Shown here in pieces: positions 1-6,647 of a stretch of DNA of 64,000 nt; positions within the stretch are counted from its first letter, which is position 1, and each line of letters starts with the position of its first letter. The position numbers and the translations under genes were made by a program. Under the pieces are notes generated by a model that saw only the letters and a program-made list of their open reading frames with translations, did not search any database and had not been told where the DNA came from. Origin of the DNA: Faecalispora jeddahensis (GTDB lineage: Bacteria > Bacillota > Clostridia > Oscillospirales > Acutalibacteraceae). The stretch is taken from positions 1-64,000 of the forward strand of contig NZ_CBYL010000006.1 of NCBI RefSeq assembly GCF_000577335.1, given 5' to 3'.

Positions 1-305
1 TAAAAATCGTCAAAGAAATCTACCAGATTCCGCACAGTCATCCAGTCGTTCAGGTAGGTGCGCTCCGGCAAATACGAAACAATCCTCTTTGTTTCAATCC
101 CCGGGGTATTCCCGTCAATGAAAAGCTCGCCGTTCGTGGGAGTCAAAAGCCCGTTGCACATCTTGATCAGCGTGCTTTTGCCGCTGCCGTTCGGGCCAAG
201 CAGGCCAACGATTCTGCCGCGGCCGATCTCTAAATTCACTCCAGACAGCGCAACCTTGCCGGGAAAAACCTTTGTCAGGTTTTTGCACTGTAAAATCGGT
301 TCCAT
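1..305 (-). CDS. ABC transporter ATP-binding protein, C-terminus cut by window edge
   Basis: Only the first 101 codons are inside the window. They read MEPILQCKNLTKVF and continue into a Walker A P-loop (GPNGSGKST, about residues 37-45), as in ABC exporters of the YtrB/BcrA type. The ATG overlaps the TAA of the upstream GntR gene by one base (TAATG), so translation is probably coupled. A YtrA-type GntR gene followed directly by an ABC ATPase is the usual layout of cell-envelope-stress ABC operons in Firmicutes; the substrate cannot be told. The Q-loop, signature and Walker B lie outside the window. Confidence 0.85.
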   Translation of the reverse strand, partial: MEPILQCKNLTKVFPGKVALSGVNLEIGRGRIVGLLGPNGSGKSTLIKMCNGLLTPTNGELFIDGNTPGIETKRIVSYLPERTYLNDWMTVRNLVDFFDDF

Positions 306-673
306 TATTTCTTCTCCTCCTCTATCTGCTCAAGCAATGTAATGGTCTGCCGGAAATCGTAGCCCAGAGAATTCATCTTCTCCATAAATTCCTTGATAAT
401 GTTTTGCGCAAGAGAATATTTCATGGTTTTGATAACCTCCTCATCTTCCGTAACAAACCGGCCGCTTGTTCTTTGTGAATACAAAAGCCCCTGATTTTCC
501 AGCTCAGCAAGCGCTCTCTGCATCGTATTTGGATTTACCGAAGCTTCCGTTGCCATATCGCGCACCGACGGCAGCCGGCTCCCCAACGGATATATGCCGG
601 AAATAATTCTCAGTTCAATCTGTTCTATCAACTGAAAGTAAATGGGTCTGTCAGACTTCAGATCCCAATTCAT
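305..673 (-). CDS. GntR family transcriptional regulator, YtrA subfamily
   Basis: A 122-residue protein with an N-terminal winged helix-turn-helix (about residues 10-75; core GSRLPSVRDMA, then NPNTMQRAL and a wing ending GRFVTED) and only a short helical tail. The small size and lack of a ligand-binding domain are typical of the YtrA subfamily, which represses its own operon with a downstream ABC transporter. The start is preceded by a good GGAGGTG ribosome binding site. The gene sits 1 bp into the ABC ATPase start and is probably autoregulated through the inverted repeat overlapping its promoter. Confidence 0.9.
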   Translation of the reverse strand: MNWDLKSDRPIYFQLIEQIELRIISGIYPLGSRLPSVRDMATEASVNPNTMQRALAELENQGLLYSQRTSGRFVTEDEEVIKTMKYSLAQNIIKEFMEKMNSLGYDFRQTITLLEQIEEEKK

Positions 674-696
674 CCATCTTCACCTCCGTCTGTATG

Positions 697-720
697 ATTG
701 TACTAGTGGATTAATACAAT
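697..720 (-). promoter_or_regulatory. Probable GntR/YtrA operator
   Basis: Perfect inverted repeat ATTGTA-N12-TACAAT. It lies over the -10 box and expected transcription start of the GntR/ABC promoter, where a repressor would block polymerase. An extra TACAAT half-site follows at 723-728. Assignment to the adjacent GntR protein is inferred from position. Confidence 0.6.
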
Positions 721-747
721 AATACAATGTTACATTCCGTTTGTCAA
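719..747 (-). promoter_or_regulatory. SigA-type promoter of the GntR-ABC operon
   Basis: Minus strand: -35 TTGACA (747-742), 17-bp spacer, -10 TATTAT (724-719). The -35 is a perfect consensus match and the spacing is ideal. Confidence 0.75.
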
Positions 748-788
748 GCCATTCTTTTGGTTTTTTTCATTGTTACAGAACAGACAAT

Positions 789-817
789 TTGCATAATCGG
801 GGATGTTATGATATAAT
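789..817 (+). promoter_or_regulatory. Promoter of the degV gene
   Basis: -10 TATAAT (812-817) with an extended TG one base upstream (TGATATAAT) and a weak -35 TTGCAT (789-794) at 17 bp. About 70 nt upstream of the degV ATG. Confidence 0.65.
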
Positions 818-886
818 AATCCCAAAATTAGGCAATTTGTTTTTTATGGAAAGAAAGCAAAGAATTGGAAATGAGGGATTTTTTCC

Positions 887-1759
887 ATGAATGATTTTGT
901 AATTCTCACGGATTCCTGCTGTGATCTTCCCGGCGACCTTGCGCGTGAATGGGGACTTGAGGTTCTTCCCCTTTCGGTTCATCTGGGCGATCAGGAATAT
1001 TTAAACGACCTGGATGGAAAAAGCATCAGCTTTCATGATTTCTACGACCAGCTCCGTCAGGAGGCGGTATGCACCACCTCTGCGGTCAACATGGAGACCT
1101 TTCAGGAGAAAATGGAGTCTCTGCTGAAACAGGGAAAGGATGTGCTCTGCATCCTGTTTTCCTCCGGCCTGAGCAACACATATAATGCGGGGCACCTTGC
1201 GGCACAGGAGCTGATCGCGCAATATCCGGACCGCAAACTTTATACCGTAGACAGCCTGTGTGCCTCTTTGGGACAGGGCCTGCTGATTCAACATGCGGTG
1301 GAGCTGCAAAAGAGCGGCAAAAACATCGATCAGGTGCGTGACTGGCTTGAAGAAAACAAGCTGAAGCTGTGCCACTGGTTCACTGTAGACGACCTGAATC
1401 ATTTAAAGAGAGGCGGCCGGGTTTCCTCCGCTACGGCTTTAATCGGCACGGTGCTTGGCATTAAGCCTGTTCTGCACGTAGACGACGAGGGCCACCTGAT
1501 CAACGTTGGGAAAGCCCGCGGGCGCAAGGCTTCGCTGATTGCTCTGGTCGATCAGATGGAAGAGACCGTGATCGATCCGGAAAAGCAGATGATTTACATC
1601 AGCCACGGCGACTGCCTGGAGGATGCCGAATGGGTTCGCGACGAGGTTCTCCGGCGTTTTTCGGTAAAGGGTGTCGTCATCAATTATGTTGGCCCGGTTA
1701 TCGGCGCTCATTCCGGCCCCGGAACCATCGCACTGTTTTTCCTGGGCGTTCATCGCTGA
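887..1759 (+). CDS. DegV family fatty-acid-binding protein
   Basis: 290 residues, the usual length for DegV/FakB proteins, which bind a fatty acid and, in the characterised FakA-FakB system, present it for phosphorylation. Visible motifs: the N-terminal TDSCCDLP loop (about residues 8-15), TSAVNMETF (about 64-72), the central SSGLSNTY segment, and C-terminal HSGPGTIALFFLG that closes the lipid pocket. It is monocistronic, with its own promoter and a strong terminator. No fakA-like kinase is nearby, so the bound lipid and partner are unknown. Confidence 0.92.
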   Translation: MNDFVILTDSCCDLPGDLAREWGLEVLPLSVHLGDQEYLNDLDGKSISFHDFYDQLRQEAVCTTSAVNMETFQEKMESLLKQGKDVLCILFSSGLSNTYNAGHLAAQELIAQYPDRKLYTVDSLCASLGQGLLIQHAVELQKSGKNIDQVRDWLEENKLKLCHWFTVDDLNHLKRGGRVSSATALIGTVLGIKPVLHVDDEGHLINVGKARGRKASLIALVDQMEETVIDPEKQMIYISHGDCLEDAEWVRDEVLRRFSVKGVVINYVGPVIGAHSGPGTIALFFLGVHR

Positions 1760-1776
1760 TTCTGAAAAGTAAAAAA

Positions 1777-1820
1777 GCGTCTTGATTGGGTTTTTGAACC
1801 CCTTCAAGACGCATTTTTTT
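1777..1820. terminator. Bidirectional terminator between degV and brnQ
   Basis: GCGTCTTGA and TCAAGACGC arms (1777-1785 / 1804-1812) followed by seven T, and preceded by six A on the other side. It can therefore serve both the plus-strand degV and the convergent brnQ gene. Confidence 0.85.
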
Positions 1821-1861
1821 ATGATATTTTCACCAAGCCGTTTTGCAGCAGCTCCAATGAA

Positions 1862-3226
1862 TCAGGCGCTTTGGCTAGATTTCTTTTGTTTTGTAAACTG
1901 ATAGACCACAAAGCCGAGCACAAGTCCTGCCGCGAGCGGAATCACCCAGCCCATCCCCAGCGAGAAGAAGGGCAGCGATTCACGGTAAAAGCCCAAAACC
2001 GCCTGCACTGCCGGCTGCGCTGTCACCTGTTGCGGCAGGGCGTTCAAAAAATCGCCCACGCCGGCAAACAGTGTGAAGATGGTGGGAATCAGATACACAC
2101 AGCGCCGATTGTGGAAGAGCGGACTTAAAATTCCCAGCAGAATCAGCGAGATCGCCAGCGGGTACAGGAACATCAGCACCGGGATCGACAGGGAAATGAT
2201 CTGTGTCAGGCCGATGTTGGCGACCAAAAGCGAAACGAGCGTAAAGAGTACGGTGTAAATGCGATAATTCAAATGATTCGGGAACAGCTCACAGAAGGTC
2301 TGCGAGCAGGCTGTGATCAGGCCGATCGCCGTTTTCAGGCAGGCCACCGTCACAATCACCGCCAGCAGGACGCTCCCTCCCGTCCCGAGATAATGCCGGG
2401 CGATCTGGGCCAGCGCAATGCCGCCGTTTTCAGAAACGGCGAACTGCCCGGCGCTGGAAGCGCCCATATACGCCAGAAAGGCATAGATCAGGCCCATCAG
2501 CAGCACGCTGATCGCGCCCGACCGGATGGTTGCCAGCGCGACGCCGCGGGGGCTGCCCACGCCCAGCTCTTTCAGGCTGTTTACCACAATGATTCCAAAC
2601 GCCAGCGACGCGAGCGCATCCATGGTGTTATAGCCCTCGAGAAAACCTTTGAAGAACGGAGATGCAGCGTAAGGCTCCGCTACCGGAATCTGGGAGACAG
2701 CGCCCATCGGCGAAACAACGCTCAGAATAATCAAAACGGCAAGCACCGCCAGGAACAGGGGATTCAGAACCTTCCCCACCCAGACCAAGAGCTTGTTGGG
2801 ACGCAGCGAAAACGCCAGCGCCGCGGCGAAAAACACCACCGTGAACACAGCCAGCCCTACCCGCTGCATCGGCTGCGGAAGAAAAGGCACAAGGCCGATT
2901 TCAAACGATACCGTAGCGGTACGGGGCAGCGCGAAAAACGGGCCGATCGTCATATACAGCAGGATCGTCATCACATATCCGTAAACAGGATGCACCCGCC
3001 CTGCCAGATCAAACAGGCCCGAGCTGCCGGAGATTCCCACGGCGATGACGCCGAGAAAAGGCAGACCGATTGCCGTTACCAGAAAACCGACCGTAGCCAG
3101 CGGTGTCGACGCACCGGCCATCTGACCCATATGAACCGGAAAAATCAAATTACCGGCCCCGAAAAACAACCCAAACAGCATGGAACCAACCAGCAGATAG
3201 GATGAAAAAGACAGCTTTTTATCCAT
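1862..3226 (-). CDS. brnQ: Branched-chain amino acid:cation symporter (LIVCS family)
   Basis: 454 residues, about 12 hydrophobic segments. The N-terminus MDKKLSFSSYLLVGSMLFG and the following GAGNLIFPVHMGQ are characteristic of BrnQ, which imports leucine, isoleucine and valine with Na+ or H+. The ATG at 3226 is preferred over one 10 codons upstream because a GAGG lies 8 nt before it. It ends at the bidirectional terminator. A perfect 12-bp palindrome (3256-3267) lies just upstream and could be regulatory. Confidence 0.92.
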   Translation of the reverse strand: MDKKLSFSSYLLVGSMLFGLFFGAGNLIFPVHMGQMAGASTPLATVGFLVTAIGLPFLGVIAVGISGSSGLFDLAGRVHPVYGYVMTILLYMTIGPFFALPRTATVSFEIGLVPFLPQPMQRVGLAVFTVVFFAAALAFSLRPNKLLVWVGKVLNPLFLAVLAVLIILSVVSPMGAVSQIPVAEPYAASPFFKGFLEGYNTMDALASLAFGIIVVNSLKELGVGSPRGVALATIRSGAISVLLMGLIYAFLAYMGASSAGQFAVSENGGIALAQIARHYLGTGGSVLLAVIVTVACLKTAIGLITACSQTFCELFPNHLNYRIYTVLFTLVSLLVANIGLTQIISLSIPVLMFLYPLAISLILLGILSPLFHNRRCVYLIPTIFTLFAGVGDFLNALPQQVTAQPAVQAVLGFYRESLPFFSLGMGWVIPLAAGLVLGFVVYQFTKQKKSSQSA

Positions 3227-3322
3227 GTTTTTTTCCTCTTCCCCATAATCATTCATTTCGTACGAAAGCGAAGGCTACAACAATTTCATAGTCCGCGATA
3301 CCACACAAGTTATTTCGGCCTG

Positions 3323-3790
3323 TTACAGCTTTACTTTATATTCCGTCAGCCATTCGGGCCGAATCTCCTCCAGAATCGCCTGCGGAACCCGATACGCCCA
3401 GGGGCTGCGCTGCAGCTTTAAAGACTCGATCGTCTTGTGCAGCTTTTCCCGGGTAATGTCGTCCACCTCTCCCGCGATCAGGTCGTAGTAATCCTTCGGC
3501 GAGGTAAACTGAACCATATACATAAAATCTGCCCATTCGGAATACTCCGTCAGCCAGACATTTTCCTTCGGCACCTTCAAAATCAGCTTGACGCTGCTGG
3601 ATGTGCTCCCTCCCGTATTCTTCCGGTGGAATCTCAGATTGCCGAAAATCGGGCACTCGCAGTGCAGCCCCAGCATATCGATCAGGCAGTCGTACGCCCG
3701 CCCGTATTTCTGGCTGGGATGCGCACGGTAAATTTCGCCGGATTTCAAAATCCGCAGCACTCTCACAGACTGGTAGGTGTAGATAATCAC
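3323..3790 (-). CDS. DUF3841-like protein coupled to an ADP-ribosylglycohydrolase
   Basis: 155 residues, cytosolic, no membrane segment. The pattern (N-terminal IIYTYQSVRVLRILKSGEIYRA, then AYDCLIDML, then a KLILKVPKENVWL strand and a W near residue 86) resembles DUF3841, a family of unknown function; recognition is from memory, so moderate. The GTG start (3790) overlaps the TGA of the upstream glycohydrolase gene as GTGA, so the two are almost certainly co-translated. The N-terminal 'IYT-Q---VL--L--G-Y' arrangement recalls ADP-ribosyltransferase-fold proteins such as DarT; that link is speculative. Confidence 0.6.
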   Translation of the reverse strand: MIIYTYQSVRVLRILKSGEIYRAHPSQKYGRAYDCLIDMLGLHCECPIFGNLRFHRKNTGGSTSSSVKLILKVPKENVWLTEYSEWADFMYMVQFTSPKDYYDLIAGEVDDITREKLHKTIESLKLQRSPWAYRVPQAILEEIRPEWLTEYKVKL

Positions 3791-4593
3791 TCACGATCCT
3801 CCTTATTCTTTTCTGCAGTCGCCCAGTGATATAACAGCTGTTCCTCCTCAGAAACAGCTGGATCAAACAAATATTCCTTGAGCAGACGGGCATTGTCAAA
3901 GCCGGTGTCTTTATAATACGCCTCCGCAATCGCGCCGGTGATGCAGGCGACCGTGTCAGTGTCGCAGGTGACGCTCAGCACATTGCGGATGCTGCTCTCC
4001 CAGGAGTCGCTTTCCAGAAAACAGCGGATGGCGAGCGGAACCGAGCCTTCGCAGCTCATGTCGAATTTGGAAAACGGCCGATGCAGCAGCAGACAGCGGT
4101 TCAGGGAGTACCCGTAACGGGACGTGATCTGCTTTTTGATTTCGCGCTTGGAAAAGCCGTTTCTCGCCAGAAACACACTGACCGCCACCGCCTGCGCCCC
4201 GGCGATTCCCTTGGGGTGATTATGGCTGCACTCGGCACTCTTCTTCGCTTCGCGCTCCACCTCTTCGAGGGTTTCAAAATATTCCCCCACAAAGCTCACC
4301 CGCATGGCGGAGCCGTTGCCGTAGCTGTGGTAAGGGGAATGCAGATGATCGTATATCCATTCCTTGAACATCGGCCCATACCCTGCATAAGGGTAACGTT
4401 TGCCAAACATGACGTAAGCGTCGCGATAAGGGATTCCGTTGAGAAGAGCATATTTGGTTGCAACCGTCATCACGGTGTCATCCGTGTAAAAGCAGCCGTT
4501 TTCAAACAGAGAGATGGTCTTGTAATTGAACCCTTTCGGCTTACTGAACTCATAACGGGAACCGGCAATATCGCCCAGAAGAGCTCCATCCAC
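3787..4593 (-). CDS. ADP-ribosylglycohydrolase family protein (DraG/ARH type)
   Basis: 268 residues. It has the family's N-terminal GALLGDIAGSRYE, the dinuclear-metal motif TDDT (residues 37-40), and the C-terminal CDTDT motif (210-214), so the metal ligands of an active hydrolase all appear present. Known members remove ADP-ribose from proteins, nucleic acids or small molecules; the substrate here is unknown. Start is a GTG preceded by AAAGGGGGGAG. It is the first gene of a two-gene unit with the DUF3841-like protein (4-bp overlap), suggesting that the partner makes or uses the modification this enzyme removes (inference). Confidence 0.88.
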   Translation of the reverse strand: MDGALLGDIAGSRYEFSKPKGFNYKTISLFENGCFYTDDTVMTVATKYALLNGIPYRDAYVMFGKRYPYAGYGPMFKEWIYDHLHSPYHSYGNGSAMRVSFVGEYFETLEEVEREAKKSAECSHNHPKGIAGAQAVAVSVFLARNGFSKREIKKQITSRYGYSLNRCLLLHRPFSKFDMSCEGSVPLAIRCFLESDSWESSIRNVLSVTCDTDTVACITGAIAEAYYKDTGFDNARLLKEYLFDPAVSEEEQLLYHWATAEKNKEDRE

Positions 4594-4925
4594 ACTACTC
4601 CCCCCTTTTTATCGTCAATTCAATCTAAAAATGTTCTTAAAGTAAGTACAGCGATTTCTTCCTCTGCCTTAGGCGGGGAAGGAATCAACCACTTTTTCAA
4701 AATGGTATTGCCGCACCTTTTCACTTAGGAGACACGGCGCGCATCCGACAGAGATGCGCGCCGCCCCAGTCCTTGTGTGTAAATAAAAACCGATAGATTT
4801 TCGGAATAAAATTGCGCCCGGAGAAAGCCGCGCAGGAATCCCTGCCGTATTCCGGGCATTTTGGGTGCAGAAAGGCACAATTTTAGCCGAAACAAATCAG
4901 ACTCTTGATTCTGCTAAAGCGTACT
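4594..4925. other. Gene-free interval with hairpins and a dispersed repeat
   Basis: No credible gene. It holds copy 1 of a long intergenic repeat (about 4614-4706, hairpin core 4653-4686), a perfect 10-bp GC-rich hairpin GGCGCGCATC / GATGCGCGCC (4736-4762), and a possible permease terminator (4816-4857: GCCCGGA / TCCGGGC arms, followed on the minus strand by an AT-rich tract). The promoter of the glycohydrolase gene must lie here but no convincing match was found. Confidence 0.6.
4614..4706. repeat. Dispersed intergenic stem-loop repeat, copy 1
   Basis: Similar to 16389-16480: both begin GTCAATTCA, continue through AAGTAC-GCGATTTCTTC, a GCC/GGC hairpin tip and GGAAG-AATC, and end CTTTTTCAAA--GGT. 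Here GATTTCTTCC (4653-4662) pairs with GGAAGGAATC (4677-4686). Confidence 0.65.
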
Positions 4926-6236
4926 TTATTGTTCTTTTTTCTTTTTCATCCATTGGTACACCGGCAAACCCAAAAGGGTAATCGCAAGCCCAATAACGGA
5001 GCGAAACGGGGCGTCGATCAGTGTGCTGATCAAAATATAAACGCCGCCCACCGCGCCGATGATGGGAGTGATGGGATACAGAGGAACTCTGTATTTCCCC
5101 TCCTCCGGGCGCTGCCTTTTGCGCAGGATAAAGACGCCCAAAACGCCCATGGTAAAGAAAATCCACAGAACAAACACCAGCAGATCGGTGAGAGTATTAA
5201 ACGTACCGGAGAAAATATACACAAGTGCCAGCAGGCTCTGGAAAATCAGAGCGTTGGCAGGGGTACGCAGCTTCGGATGAACCGCGCCCAGAATTCTGGA
5301 AAACGGCAGCTGCCCTCTTTCGCCCATCGCCTGGGGTACACGCGCGGCCGTCATCAGATAGCCGTTCAGAGCGCCGAATACCGAAACCATGATGCCCGCG
5401 GTAATAAAGGTGGCACCGCCTTCACCAAACAGAACATTCGCCGCATCTGCGCCGGGCGTGGCGGAGGCCACGATCTGATCGAGCGGGAGCGCGCGGAAAA
5501 TGGCCAGATTAAACAGGGCGTAGACCACGATGACAAACAGCACGCCGATGGAAATGACCCTCGGCAGTGTTTTGGAAGGATTTTTCAGCTCGCCGGCCAT
5601 GTTGGTGACGCCGATCCAGCCGTCGTAAGCCCACAGAGTGCCCAGAATCGCGGCACCGAAGCCCGCGCCCTGCAGCGCCTCCTGCGAAGAACCCGCAAAG
5701 CCTGGAAGGCTCGGGGAAAGCAGGCCGACGCCGATGATCGCCACAATCGGGATCAGCTTGCCGACCGTTGCCAAGGTCTGAATGATGCCGCCGCATTTGG
5801 TGGACAAAATGTTCATGACCAGAATAAAGATCAGAACACCCGTAGCCAAAAGCTTCTGCTGTATACCGCTGATTGGAATAAAATAAGCGGCATAAATTGA
5901 AAACGCGATGGCCTGCGCCGCAACGGAGGCCGGGTAGGAAATCACCGTCTGTACCCAGCCCAGCAAAAAGCCGGCTCTTTCATCGTACAGTTCTTCCAGA
6001 TACGTATAAAGCCCGCCGGACTTCGGGATGGCCGACGCGATTTCCGCAACAGACAGCGCGGATGCCAGCGTGATAATGCCGCCCGCGATCCAGGCCGCAA
6101 TACTCATGGCGGGGCTTCCCGCATTCCCCAGGACAATGCCGGGCTTTAGAAAGATACCCGAACCGATGATCATTCCCACAACGATCGCCATTGCTTCTAC
6201 AACAGTAACTGATTTTTTCAATGTACTTTTTTCCAT
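4926..6236 (-). CDS. APC family amino acid permease
   Basis: 436 residues from the ATG at 6236; the frame is open further upstream but only this start gives the family N-terminus (EAMAIVVGMIIGSGIFLKPG, with the GSGIF substrate-binding loop of helix 1). About 12 membrane segments; features such as the WAYDGWIG region resemble the SteT/LAT-type exchangers that swap or import neutral amino acids. Substrate not determined. It is monocistronic, placed after leuS but separated by about 400 bp with its own promoter-like -10 and a structured leader. Confidence 0.88.
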   Translation of the reverse strand: MEKSTLKKSVTVVEAMAIVVGMIIGSGIFLKPGIVLGNAGSPAMSIAAWIAGGIITLASALSVAEIASAIPKSGGLYTYLEELYDERAGFLLGWVQTVISYPASVAAQAIAFSIYAAYFIPISGIQQKLLATGVLIFILVMNILSTKCGGIIQTLATVGKLIPIVAIIGVGLLSPSLPGFAGSSQEALQGAGFGAAILGTLWAYDGWIGVTNMAGELKNPSKTLPRVISIGVLFVIVVYALFNLAIFRALPLDQIVASATPGADAANVLFGEGGATFITAGIMVSVFGALNGYLMTAARVPQAMGERGQLPFSRILGAVHPKLRTPANALIFQSLLALVYIFSGTFNTLTDLLVFVLWIFFTMGVLGVFILRKRQRPEEGKYRVPLYPITPIIGAVGGVYILISTLIDAPFRSVIGLAITLLGLPVYQWMKKKKEQ

Positions 6237-6647
6237 AACTGTTCCACAATCCTTACTATACTCCAGATTTGGCTTATGTGGTGCCACAGGACGCATGGGA
6301 TCGCCTTCTGCCGCCGCAATCCTTGTCCTGCGATTCTGTACTATTATACACGCTGCATGAAAAATAGAAAAGCATTTTTTCAAAAAAGAACTCTGTTTTT
6401 TCAAGCGCAGACCGGCAAAGGAACAGCAGCACCCCGGCCGCAAAAACGACCCTGGTGCTGCTGAAAAATCTGCAAAAACAAGCGAGCGTATTTTCAGGTA
6501 TGTGACCGAACTTTGCAAGCGTAACGCTCCTGCCGGCACATGCCAACTCTTTGGGGGAACAGCCCTTTTCAAAGGCATACACAGCAACACGGGGAGCAAA
6601 ACAGTCCCCCATTCTGTGACTGCGCAGTTTCCCGGCGCTTGAACTTT
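6237..6647. other. Long leader/intergenic interval between leuS and the permease
   Basis: No gene. On the minus strand a TATAAT (6348-6343) lacks a good -35, and the 100-nt leader after it can fold (CAGGAC/GTCCTG closing an inner GGAT/ATCC stem). A 10-bp CAGCAGCACC/GGTGCTGCTG hairpin (about 6421-6463) may end leuS transcription. No T-box GGTGGNACCGCG motif and no riboswitch I recognise. Confidence 0.5.

Noticed and set aside
2273-3205. A 310-codon plus-strand frame opposite brnQ, and similar long frames opposite smc, addA, addB, topA and trmFO
   Set aside because: Shadow frames from the high GC at codon position three of the real genes; low-complexity, Arg/His/Gln-rich, no ribosome binding sites.
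4669-4878. A 69-codon minus-strand frame in the interval before the permease end
   Set aside because: It runs through two hairpins and the dispersed repeat, has no ribosome binding site and no recognisable product.
4926-6599. The 557-codon version of the permease
   Set aside because: The first about 120 residues are Cys/Arg/Phe-rich with no family match and pass through the putative promoter.
6237-6647. T-box riboswitch upstream of the permease
   Set aside because: No GGTGGNACCGCG antiterminator motif on the minus strand and no terminator/antiterminator pair.
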